Shown: positions 4,913 to 12,860 of the stretch, in pieces
Layout of the letters: every line of letters begins with the position of its first letter
How positions within the stretch are numbered: position 1 is the first letter of the stretch
From: Clostridia bacterium
Lineage (GTDB): Bacteria; Bacillota; Clostridia; Oscillospirales; Acutalibacteraceae
Length of the DNA stretch: 36,402 nucleotides
Direction: 5' to 3'
Assembly (NCBI GenBank): GCA_017513245.1
Contig: JAFXGK010000013.1
Location: forward strand, 1 to 36,402
Program-made: the position numbers and the translations under genes
Notes under the pieces: generated by a model
Told to the model about the DNA's origin: nothing
Database searches by the model: none
What the model saw: only the letters and a program-made list of their open reading frames with translations

Positions 4913-6661
4913 TTATTTGTGTAATGGGTATTTTTCAAGAAGTAAGGTGTGATAAAGCAAATAAATTGCATCATCGCTATCTAAATCACCATCACCATCA
5001 AAATCACATTTTTGATTAACGGCATACTCTTCTGGTAGGAGTGTATGGAATAGAAGATAGATTGCATCGTCACTGTCAATTGTTTCGTTTCCGTCGGCAT
5101 CACCTAAAATATAAGTTAGCGCAGGAGTGATATCGTATTTTTCCTCATGGTTACATACGCTACAGGTATGTGTTGTGTAACCGTCTTTTTTATATTCGGG
5201 CTCTACAATTGTCGGTGTTCCGTATTTGTGTCCAAGAGCGGATATCTCTACATATGTTGTATAATCACATATCCTACAAGTCTCATATGCATTCCAGCCA
5301 ATCTCGGTGCAAGTAGCATCTTTTGCGTCGTGATGAATTAAATTATGACCAGGCGCTTTAATCGTCTTATTTTCTCTTGAAAGTTCTTCATTACATACTG
5401 AACAGTACACTACACTATCGTAAGAACCATCAGTGATACATGTTGCTTCTACACGATTTTCTTCTTTAGTGACAGTTGGATTATGACCAAGCGGATGTAT
5501 TTCTTTATAGGTTGTATAATCACAACGTGAGCATGTGTCATAAGCATCCCAACCAACCTGGGTGCAGGTAGGGGACTGCGCCTCGTGTGTAATTATATCG
5601 TGTCCGAGCTTATTAAGTGTAATTGTTTCACGCGAAAGTTCTTCGTCGCATACCGAACAATATACTACACTGTCATAGAATCCGTCTTCGGTACAGGTAG
5701 GATTAACACGGTTCTCTTCAACTGCATTTGCAGCATCGTGACCTGTAGCATCAATTGTAATTGTTTCGCGAGAGAGTTCATCATTACATACTAAGCAATA
5801 TACTACACTGTCGTAAGTGCCGTTTTCGGTACAAGTCGGAGCAATACGATTTTCTTCTACCGCATTGTCGGCAGTATGGCCTGTAGCAGCAATTGTAATT
5901 GCTTCGCGTGAAAGTTCTTCATTACATACTGAGCAATATACTACGCTATCATAGGCACCATCTTCAGTACAGGTGGGTTCGATACGATTTTCTTCTACAG
6001 GTTCACTGGATGTGTGACCAAGGGAAGCGAGAGTGTTACCTTTAATATTTTCATTGCAAATATCACAGTGATAGGTTGTATAGCCTTCTTCGGTACAAGT
6101 GGGGTCGGTTACAACTCCGGCGTCAGCATCGACTGCATGTGCTGCAAAAGATGCACGACCGCCCACAAAAGGAACCACTTTGAGACCGTTTATACAGTTT
6201 TTATCCTGTCCATCAAAAACCTCTGCATAAATAGCGATATCTCCGCAAAAAGCCTCTTTTACCTTGAAGTTCAAAGTAAGCATTTCGCCAGTTGCTGTAG
6301 AAACATTGTTCATCATTAATGTGTAGCAAATACTATCGCTATAAACATAAACGCCTTCTATGTCATTAGAAAACAGATTTGCACTAGTATAGTCAACAAA
6401 CTCAAGCGCATCTGGATCAAATTTAACAGAAAATTTAAGAATAGTAATGCCGGTATTTTGGTCTGCACTAATCTTTACAGAAACTTCGTCACCGCTTTTA
6501 TAAATAGCTGGCGAGAAAGAAACGGGAGTGGTAGTCTCTGCCACCACTCCCACCTCAAAAGTTTCGATAGTTTCAACAGTTTCAGCATTAACAGTAACCA
6601 TTGAAGTTGAGAAGATTAGAGCGGCAGCCAAAAGCATCGATAAGATTCTTTTAAGTTGCAT
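4913..6661 (-). CDS. Secreted protein: cohesin-like domain, eight Cys/His repeats, C-terminal dockerin
   Basis: The product has 582 residues. GGAGG precedes the ATG at 6661. A signal peptide (about 1-27) is followed by a cohesin-like domain (about 48-170; KSGDEVSVKISA, FDPDALEFVDY). Eight repeats (about 175-510) follow, each with one Cys, a CxxC and a closing Gly-His, many with the core TCTEDG and YDSVVYCSVC. The C-terminus (about 515-577) is a type-I-like dockerin with two EF-hand-like calcium loops, DADGNETID and DFDGDGDLD, each followed by SDDAIYLL. Cohesins bind dockerins, so a protein with both could self-assemble into chains or link to its neighbours. It lies 12 bp upstream of the next gene in the operon. 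Confidence 0.8.
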   Translation of the reverse strand: MQLKRILSMLLAAALIFSTSMVTVNAETVETIETFEVGVVAETTTPVSFSPAIYKSGDEVSVKISADQNTGITILKFSVKFDPDALEFVDYTSANLFSNDIEGVYVYSDSICYTLMMNNVSTATGEMLTLNFKVKEAFCGDIAIYAEVFDGQDKNCINGLKVVPFVGGRASFAAHAVDADAGVVTDPTCTEEGYTTYHCDICNENIKGNTLASLGHTSSEPVEENRIEPTCTEDGAYDSVVYCSVCNEELSREAITIAATGHTADNAVEENRIAPTCTENGTYDSVVYCLVCNDELSRETITIDATGHDAANAVEENRVNPTCTEDGFYDSVVYCSVCDEELSRETITLNKLGHDIITHEAQSPTCTQVGWDAYDTCSRCDYTTYKEIHPLGHNPTVTKEENRVEATCITDGSYDSVVYCSVCNEELSRENKTIKAPGHNLIHHDAKDATCTEIGWNAYETCRICDYTTYVEISALGHKYGTPTIVEPEYKKDGYTTHTCSVCNHEEKYDITPALTYILGDADGNETIDSDDAIYLLFHTLLPEEYAVNQKCDFDGDGDLDSDDAIYLLYHTLLLEKYPLHK

Positions 6662-6677
6662 CTCTTATACCTCCAAA

Positions 6678-9600
6678 TCACATATCTAAATAGTCATCGT
6701 TGCCAACAACTGCATTGTGAAGAAGTGCAAAGTCATAAGCAGTTACATATCCATCCTTATCAAGGTCAAATACGGTTTCGTAAACACCTTCTGCTGCATC
6801 TGCAGAATTATACCATTTTGCAAAATTCATTGTATCTGCAGAATCAATAACACCGTTACCATCAGCATCACCAAGTGTTACAACGTTAATACCTGCTTCT
6901 GTGCCAAAATCAACAATCAATTCGTTAATATAAGCATCATCGTCATTACGAGCGGCAACACCGGGAGCTACAGTGAAGTCTGCAACACCGGTAAAGTCTT
7001 TATTAACTTTAAAAGTAAGAGTTGCAAAAAGGTATTCGCCTTTTTCGAATTTTTTATCAACATAGTTATATCCCATGTTTTGTGCGAGTGCAACAACATA
7101 TGAACTGTTTGCTGCATCAATATATGTGTTAGCAGTTACATCAAATACCTTGCCTTCAACATTTACCAAAGTAAGATTTTGATTAAAGCCGATAGCAAAG
7201 TTAAGACCATAAAGTCTTGCAATATCACTGTTAACATTCATATAAACATTAAGTGTAATATAACCGGAATTTACAGCTACATCACTACCGTTAATACCAA
7301 TTGCTTCATAAGTAAAGGTTATCTCTTCATTTAATGCAGCAATTTCATTCTGTGCAACGAGTACTTCATCACAAACGGAGCAGTGCTTACCTTCGGTAAG
7401 ACCTGTAGTGTCGTAAGTAGGAGCAACAGCTTCATCGATAATTTCGGTGTGGCCAAGTGCAGCCAACTCATTATAAGTAGTATGATCGCATCTAGAGCAA
7501 TCTTCATATGCATCCCAACCAATATTAGTACAATCAGGTGCCTGTGCGTCATGCTGAGTTAAATCATGACCAAGAGCTGCTAATTCATTATAAGTAGTGT
7601 GATCACATCTAGAGCAGTCTTCATAAGCATCCCAACCAATTTCAGTACAGGTAGGATCCTGTGCGTCATAGTGGGTTAAATCGTGGCCAAGAGGAGCGAT
7701 ATCGAAGAAGAGTGTAGTGTAATCGCAGAATGCGCACTCGAGGTGATCGGTGTAACCGGGCTCAGTACAGGTAGCGGGCTTCTCAAGATATCTCTCGAGT
7801 CTATGACCGAGAGCAGCCTTCTCTACATAAGTAGTATAGTCACATCTCGAGCAATCCTCATATGCTTCCCAACCAATATTGGTGCAATCGGGAGCCACTG
7901 CATCATGCTGAGTTAAATCATGTCCAAGAGCATCAACAAAGTTATCCTTGAAGACTTCATCACAAATGAGGCATTTTTTAACGGTATAACCCTCTTCAGT
8001 ACATTTGGGCTCTACGATACCTAAAGTTAAACAGTCATAATGACCTGTTGCAGGAACAGTAGAATCTACATACTCGTTATCACAACGTGAGCAAGTGTGA
8101 GTGGTAAAACCTTCCTCGGTACAAGTAGGATCGGTTACTACTGAAGCATAGTCGTGACCAAGAGCTGCCAACTCATTGTAGGTGGTGTAGTCACATCTTG
8201 AGCAGGTAACATAAGCATCCCAACCAATTTCAGTACAAGTTGCAGCCTTAGCTTCGTGTGCAACTTCATCATGACCTAAAGCATCTACAAAAGCATCTTT
8301 ATATGTATCATCACAACGCGAACAAGTGTGAGTAGTAAAGCCAGCATCTAAACAAGTAGCTTCGGTAACTACATCTATATAATTATGATTATCAGGATCA
8401 ATCGGAGTTGTCTTTTGTGCTGCTAAAACGATGTGGCAATCGCCGCACTCAATCTGGAAAGTAAGACCGGTTTCAGTACAGGTTGCCTTAACTTCGTTTT
8501 TAGTAACTACGCCTCTATGAGAAAGCGGATCGGGGTCAACGTAGGTGTCAACATATGACTCATCACAACGTGAGCAATCGTGAGTAGTATAACCTTGGGC
8601 AGAGCAAGTAGGAGCAGTTACGGTAGCAATATAATCATGTCCGAGAGCGTCAACAACTTCTTGAGCAACGATAACTGTATCACAAACGGAGCAATGCTTT
8701 CCTTCAGTAAGACCTGTTTCGGTACAAGTAGAAGCAACCGCATCATCAATTACTTCGGTGTGGCCAAGAGGATCAACAACGATATTTTCTCGGCTTAGTT
8801 CTGCATCACATACGTCACAGTAAATAACGGAATCATAAGAACCAGAGTTTACGCAATCGGGAAGAACTTCGTTCTCCTTAACAGCTTCACCAGGAACATG
8901 CTGGAGAGGTTCACCAACAGGCTCATCAAAAGTGAAGGAACATACCTTACAAGTATATCTTACAATTTCAGCATCTTCACAAGTAGCGCCGATTACCTGC
9001 TTATCATAGTCGTGATGTCCAACACATGCAATAGTTTCTCTCTTGGTTTCGTGGCATACAGAGCACTCGTAGTCGATATAACCATCTACAACACAAGTAG
9101 CATCCTGTCTGCCGGTCTCAACCCAGTCGTGGCCGGTAGCATCAATTACATGGTTAGTACGAACAAATTCCTCTCCACATACAGAACAGTAAATAACGGT
9201 GTCGTATGAGCCGTTGTTTTCACAATCGGCCTCAACACGATTTTCTTCAACCTCACTGCTTGCAGTATGACCTAATGCATCTACATATGTATCAACGTAG
9301 GTATCATTACAATCGGGGCAAGTGTGGGTGGTATAACCCTTCTCAGTACAAGTAGGAGCGGTTACTACAGAACTGTGAGAGTGACCGGTAGCAGGAATTT
9401 CTACATACTCGTTTAAATCGCAGGTGTTACAAGTTCTGTAAGCATTCCAACCGATTTCGGTACAGGTGGGAGCCTGAGCATCATGATTTACGTAATCATG
9501 TGCACCTGTGGGCACTGCGGTAAGTTCTGCATATGTTCCGTGACACTCGTCACATTCATATACTTTGTATCCAAAGTTTGCACAGGTAGGAGCAACTTCA

Positions 9601-9740
9601 CTTGTTACTGTGCCTGTGCGTGTTGCAGGGTCACATTCACATTTTGTTGCTTCTAATGCAGATGCAGGTATTATTAGCTGTGTTAAGAGCATTGATAATA
9701 CTAAAAGCATTGCAAAGATTTTAGAAAAATGTCTCTTCAT
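6678..9740 (-). CDS. Large secreted protein: about 19 Cys/His repeats, cohesin-like domain, dockerin
   Basis: The product has 1020 residues and is the first gene of the operon. AAGGAG precedes the ATG at 9740. After a signal peptide (1-28) come about 19 repeats of 37-46 residues (about 33-800). The typical unit has DPTCTEIGWDAY, CSRCDYTTY and ELAALGH. Three Cys and one His per unit suggest a metal site or disulfide pair. A cohesin-like domain spans about 805-950 (NSGYITLNVYMNV, FAIGFNQNLTLVNV). A dockerin follows at about 954-1016, with calcium loops DADGNGVID and DLDKDGYVT. It is probably an extracellular adhesin or scaffold. Its upstream region carries the invertible element, so expression is likely phase-variable. 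Units 17 and 18 are nearly identical in DNA. Confidence 0.8.
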   Translation of the reverse strand: MKRHFSKIFAMLLVLSMLLTQLIIPASALEATKCECDPATRTGTVTSEVAPTCANFGYKVYECDECHGTYAELTAVPTGAHDYVNHDAQAPTCTEIGWNAYRTCNTCDLNEYVEIPATGHSHSSVVTAPTCTEKGYTTHTCPDCNDTYVDTYVDALGHTASSEVEENRVEADCENNGSYDTVIYCSVCGEEFVRTNHVIDATGHDWVETGRQDATCVVDGYIDYECSVCHETKRETIACVGHHDYDKQVIGATCEDAEIVRYTCKVCSFTFDEPVGEPLQHVPGEAVKENEVLPDCVNSGSYDSVIYCDVCDAELSRENIVVDPLGHTEVIDDAVASTCTETGLTEGKHCSVCDTVIVAQEVVDALGHDYIATVTAPTCSAQGYTTHDCSRCDESYVDTYVDPDPLSHRGVVTKNEVKATCTETGLTFQIECGDCHIVLAAQKTTPIDPDNHNYIDVVTEATCLDAGFTTHTCSRCDDTYKDAFVDALGHDEVAHEAKAATCTEIGWDAYVTCSRCDYTTYNELAALGHDYASVVTDPTCTEEGFTTHTCSRCDNEYVDSTVPATGHYDCLTLGIVEPKCTEEGYTVKKCLICDEVFKDNFVDALGHDLTQHDAVAPDCTNIGWEAYEDCSRCDYTTYVEKAALGHRLERYLEKPATCTEPGYTDHLECAFCDYTTLFFDIAPLGHDLTHYDAQDPTCTEIGWDAYEDCSRCDHTTYNELAALGHDLTQHDAQAPDCTNIGWDAYEDCSRCDHTTYNELAALGHTEIIDEAVAPTYDTTGLTEGKHCSVCDEVLVAQNEIAALNEEITFTYEAIGINGSDVAVNSGYITLNVYMNVNSDIARLYGLNFAIGFNQNLTLVNVEGKVFDVTANTYIDAANSSYVVALAQNMGYNYVDKKFEKGEYLFATLTFKVNKDFTGVADFTVAPGVAARNDDDAYINELIVDFGTEAGINVVTLGDADGNGVIDSADTMNFAKWYNSADAAEGVYETVFDLDKDGYVTAYDFALLHNAVVGNDDYLDM
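7450..7683 (-). repeat. Near-identical tandem 117-bp coding repeats
   Basis: Two adjacent 117-bp units (7450-7566 and 7567-7683) encode consecutive 39-residue repeats differing at only a few residues. Long identical stretches such as CATCCCAACCAAT recur at the same phase. The related unit near 7801-7916 is more diverged. Such blocks can recombine or slip in frame and change repeat number. They are also where short-read assembly may collapse. Confidence 0.75.
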
Positions 9741-9882
9741 AATTTTTTCTCCTTATTAGTTTTTGTTTTTACATTTGCTATAAGCTTTAGGATGTCCGCG
9801 TGGTAACGCAATAAAAAAGTACAAAATTCAACAACTCCTGATTTCCCGTTAATATAGGGCTATTTTTGATACAAAACGACTA

Positions 9883-9908
9883 TTATCAAATGGTGTACCT
9901 TTTGATAA
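9883..9908 (-). other. Left 26-bp serine-recombinase crossover site (inverted relative to the right site)
   Basis: On the minus strand this reads TTATCAAAAGGT, AC, ACCATTTGATAA: two 12-bp half-sites around a 2-bp core, the architecture of Hin/Gin/Cin sites. The half-site TTATCAAAAGGT shares its first nine bases with the TTATCAAAAACC half of hix. It matches the right site (10040-10065) at 20 of 26 positions. The asymmetric core is AC on minus here and AC on plus there, so the sites are inverted repeats. Confidence 0.75.
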
Positions 9909-10052
9909 TGGTCGCTTTTACCCAGTAAGGAATTGCTTTTTCAGTTATCCTTAAATAAATATCTTCAAAAATTCAATTTTTTCTTAAAAACACTTGCATT
10001 TTCTTTTCTTTTATGATAAAATATCATAGAATAAAATGACTCTCAAAAGGTA
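9896..10052. mobile_element. Candidate invertible promoter segment (about 157 bp)
   Basis: The segment between the two crossover cores contains no ORF but one good promoter. As assembled, that promoter reads rightward, away from the surface-protein operon and into the 3' end of the recombinase gene. Inversion would turn it to read leftward into the operon start at 9740. I see no strong leftward promoter between 9741 and 9990, so the present orientation is probably OFF. This is the arrangement of classic phase-variation switches; switching itself is inference. Confidence 0.7.
9994..10022 (+). promoter_or_regulatory. Promoter inside the invertible segment
   Basis: TTGCAT (9994-9999) and TAAAAT (10017-10022) are spaced by 17 bp, with a TGA extended -10 element just before the -10. 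Transcription would start about 10 bp before the right crossover site and run into its long palindrome. After inversion the same promoter would drive the operon with a leader of roughly 150-170 nt. Confidence 0.6.
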
Positions 10053-10065
10053 CACCTTTTGAGAG
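10040..10065 (+). other. Right 26-bp crossover site, embedded in a terminator-like palindrome
   Basis: CTCTCAAAAGGT, AC, ACCTTTTGAGAG: two perfect half-sites around the AC core. The palindrome extends outward (AAAATGA before, TCATTTT after; 10033-10072) to form 19-bp arms and ends in the recombinase stop codon. T-rich DNA follows on both strands, so it can also act as a terminator, both for the recombinase gene and for the promoter at 9994-10022. Confidence 0.75.
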
Positions 10066-10070
10066 TCATT

Positions 10071-10757
<687 letters not shown>

Positions 10758-10764
10758 TTATGAC

Positions 10765-10810
10765 TTTCAAGAAAACAATAAGCAACCCCGAAATTTCGAG
10801 ATTGCTTATT
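10765..10810 (-). terminator. Intrinsic terminator of the transglutaminase-like gene
   Basis: AATAAGCAA (10777-10785) pairs with TTGCTTATT (10802-10810) around a CGAAA/TTTCG core. On the minus strand the middle bases also pair through two G-U pairs, and GTTTTCTT follows. The G-U pattern fixes the direction as minus, 16 bp after the stop of the gene at 10826. Confidence 0.8.
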
Positions 10811-10825
10811 ATATAATGTATAGTT

Positions 10826-11728
10826 TTAATAAATTCGAGTAATTAAATATTCTTTATCCGTTGTAAAGGCATTATCGATCTTACGAAAACCGTAAAGTTC
10901 TCCTTGATTTTTAGTTTGAACAATATCAAAGGTAACGTCCATATCCCACCAAGAGCCATCAAAGTAAACGCAATTCCAAGTGTGGCAATCCATTGTTAAA
11001 TTATATGGTGTGCCATCAATAACATAACAAGATATATTCTGACTGCGGCATAGTGCGGCAAACAGATGGGAAAAGTCATAACAGATTCCTTTTCGCGTGC
11101 TTAAGGTTTTACGAACATTGAAATACTGTATTAGAGGGCTGCAGTCATAGTTATACTCAAAATTATGTATCATCCAACTGTATATTGCCTTTACTTTTTC
11201 TTCATCGGTATCATAATCGGAGCAAATTTCATCAGCAAGCTTAACGGTGCCTGTATCCCACAAGGTTGCCTGACCGTTTGTAAGAGAAACATCAACCTGT
11301 CTGTAGACAAAAATATATGCTGAAAAAAGCAATACGATTATAAGCATTGATAATATTAAAACATATATTTTCGTCAGCGGTTTATCTTTACCCATATTAT
11401 CGGCGAAAGCGATAAAATACATAAAAATGATAGCAAGTGGAATAAGTTCTAAAAACGGAAATACTCTGCGACAATAAATCGCATAAGCAATATTCATACA
11501 AGCAATGAGTATCAGTAAAATATAAACTGCTGCTCTCATTGCTTTTGTTTTTATCTCAACCGCTAAAAATAAAGTCGGTAGAGCCGATAGCATATAGAAC
11601 ACCTGTAGAGTGGGAGAGAGGACAAGAAAGTCTCTCAGATAAAATCCCAATATTAAATTATATGTAAGTGCAATGGTAAAGAAAATAAATCTTGTTATGT
11701 TAGTTTTAGATGCTTTTTTAGTCTTCAT
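10826..11728 (-). CDS. Membrane protein with transglutaminase-like cysteine-protease fold domain
   Basis: The product has 300 residues. AAAGGA precedes the ATG at 11728. The N-terminal half has about four or five hydrophobic helices (about 12-30, 36-56, 65-85, 90-109, 119-141). The C-terminal domain (about 150-290) has the transglutaminase-like triad: Cys216 in TRKGICYDFSHLFAALCR, His249 in DCHTWNCVYF and Asp264 in SWWDMDVTFD. Such domains act as proteases, peptide cyclases or cross-linkers, here at the membrane, probably outside. It sits between tRNA-Leu and the recombinase with its own terminator, so it need not belong to the switch. A role in processing the nearby Cys-rich surface proteins is possible but unproven. 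Confidence 0.75.
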   Translation of the reverse strand: MKTKKASKTNITRFIFFTIALTYNLILGFYLRDFLVLSPTLQVFYMLSALPTLFLAVEIKTKAMRAAVYILLILIACMNIAYAIYCRRVFPFLELIPLAIIFMYFIAFADNMGKDKPLTKIYVLILSMLIIVLLFSAYIFVYRQVDVSLTNGQATLWDTGTVKLADEICSDYDTDEEKVKAIYSWMIHNFEYNYDCSPLIQYFNVRKTLSTRKGICYDFSHLFAALCRSQNISCYVIDGTPYNLTMDCHTWNCVYFDGSWWDMDVTFDIVQTKNQGELYGFRKIDNAFTTDKEYLITRIY

Positions 11729-11770
11729 TTCAATTTTCCTTTATGTGCGAAAATTCCTTGAAACGAAGAA

Positions 11771-11805
11771 GTGGCAGTACAGAGCCGAACACTCTGTACT
11801 GCCAC
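11771..11805 (-). terminator. Perfect 14-bp hairpin between tRNA-Leu and the transglutaminase gene
   Basis: GTGGCAGTACAGAG (11771-11784) and CTCTGTACTGCCAC (11792-11805) are exact inverses around a 7-nt loop. On the minus strand TTCTTCGTTTC follows, moderately T-rich. A second terminator after the tRNA or an attenuator in the leader of the next gene would fit. It might also mark an element boundary. Confidence 0.5.
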
Positions 11806-11835
11806 AAACAAAGGCTATTTAACATCTTTTAAGAA

Positions 11836-11881
11836 AACAACAAACCCGAACGTTTCACCGATTGGTAAAAGGTTCGGGTTT
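11836..11881 (-). terminator. Terminator of tRNA-Leu
   Basis: AAACCCGAA (11842-11850) pairs with TTCGGGTTT (11873-11881). On the minus strand GTTGTTTTCTT follows. It lies 9 bp after the CCA end of the tRNA. Confidence 0.8.
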
Positions 11882-11889
11882 GAATGCTT

Positions 11890-11976
11890 TGGTGCCGATG
11901 ACCGGACTTGAACCGGTACGTTGTCGCCAACGAGGGATTTTAAGTCCCTTGTGTCTGCCTATTCCACCACATCGGC
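11890..11976 (-). tRNA. tRNA-Leu (anticodon UAA)
   Basis: The 87-nt gene includes an encoded CCA. The acceptor stem is GCCGATG with CATCGGC, discriminator A. The anticodon stem-loop is AGGGA-CTTAAAA-TCCCT, giving anticodon UAA. The long variable arm CGTTGGCGACAACG is a class II feature and identifies a leucine tRNA. The T arm contains GGTTCAAGTCC. The left neighbourhood is accessory DNA, and tRNA 3' ends are common attachment sites for tyrosine integrases. No second copy of this 3' end is visible in the window. Confidence 0.97.
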
Positions 11977-11989
11977 AGGAACAATAACA

Positions 11990-12018
11990 ATAATATAATA
12001 TTTGCTCGGTTATGTCAA
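11990..12018 (-). promoter_or_regulatory. Promoter of tRNA-Leu
   Basis: On the minus strand TTGACA (12018-12013) and TATTAT (11995-11990) are 17 bp apart. The expected start is within about 10 bases of the tRNA 5' end at 11976. A short T6 tract at about 12021-12026 after weak pairing may end the upstream operon. Confidence 0.75.
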
Positions 12019-12032
12019 GCAAAAAATTATCA

Positions 12033-12857
12033 TTAATAATCCTCTAAAAATGTGTGCAGCTCTTCCCCGTCGCGCAGACGGTAGCCGGGCATTGCGCCTA
12101 AGTTTACATTATGCATACTGCGGAAAAGATTATCGTCGGCCGCAGGATTGTTTTCGCGAAGGTCGGCTATAAGGCGCTTAACCTCACGGCGCTTTGAAAG
12201 ATCCTCAACCTCTTCACTCTTTTCGGTAAAGCGGCAGGCACAATGCAGGAATCGAAGCTCGTTATAATTGCTCCAGGCGATTATATCGCGCTCTTTTACC
12301 TTATAAAGCGGACGTATAAGCTCCATATTGCCAAAGTTTTGGCTTTTGAGTTTTGGCATCATGGTTTTGATTTCGCTCGCGTAGAGCATACTCATAACCA
12401 TAGTTTCGATAGCATCGTCAAAATGGTGGCCGAGCGCTATTTTATTGCAGCCGAGTTCCTCCGCCTTGGCGTATAAAAAGCCGCGGCGCATACGGGCGCA
12501 AAGATAGCATGGCGAGCCGCCAACGTGGTCGACCGTTGCAAATATATCGCTATCGAAAACCTTAACGGGAATATTAAGCAGCTCGGCATTTTTTAAGAGA
12601 AGCTCGCGGTTTTCCTTGTTATAACCGGGGTCCATAACGAGAAATTCGAGCGAAAACGGCACCTCGCTGTGGCGGCAAAGCTGCTGCATGCATTTTGCGA
12701 GGAGCACCGAATCCTTACCGCCCGAGATGCATACGGCAATTTTATCGCCCGGGGAAATAAGCTCGTATTCCTTTACGGCGCCGACAAAATTATTCCATAT
12801 GCGTTTGCGGTAGGTGGTTATGATGCTGCGCTCAACAGACTGATATTTTTCGAGCAT
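12033..12857 (-). CDS. TtcA-family tRNA 2-thiocytidine synthetase-like protein
   Basis: The product has 274 residues. The PP-loop ATP-pyrophosphatase motif SGGKDS lies at 45-50. Cys117 and Cys120 (SPCYLCARMRRG) and Cys206/Cys208 (LHCACRF) correspond to the iron-sulfur ligands of TtcA. ALGHHFDDAIETM is the second TtcA/TilS signature. TtcA activates C32 of certain tRNAs with ATP and inserts sulfur to give 2-thiocytidine, using a 4Fe-4S cluster. The gene starts 3 bp after argS ends, so they are co-transcribed, consistent with a tRNA role. Clostridia carry several TtcA-like paralogues, so the exact substrate is uncertain. Confidence 0.8.
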   Translation of the reverse strand: MLEKYQSVERSIITTYRKRIWNNFVGAVKEYELISPGDKIAVCISGGKDSVLLAKCMQQLCRHSEVPFSLEFLVMDPGYNKENRELLLKNAELLNIPVKVFDSDIFATVDHVGGSPCYLCARMRRGFLYAKAEELGCNKIALGHHFDDAIETMVMSMLYASEIKTMMPKLKSQNFGNMELIRPLYKVKERDIIAWSNYNELRFLHCACRFTEKSEEVEDLSKRREVKRLIADLRENNPAADDNLFRSMHNVNLGAMPGYRLRDGEELHTFLEDY

Positions 12858-12860
12858 AGC

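Noticed and set aside
3570-4952. Plus-strand open frames opposite the first surface gene, up to 156 codons
   Set aside because: They mirror the repeat-rich coding strand (Cys- and Ser/Thr-rich shadow translations) and lack ribosome sites.
9885-10065. Resolvase res site of a transposon
   Set aside because: A res site needs directly repeated or multiple subsites for deletion; here two single sites are inverted, which favours inversion. No transposase or terminal repeats are visible.
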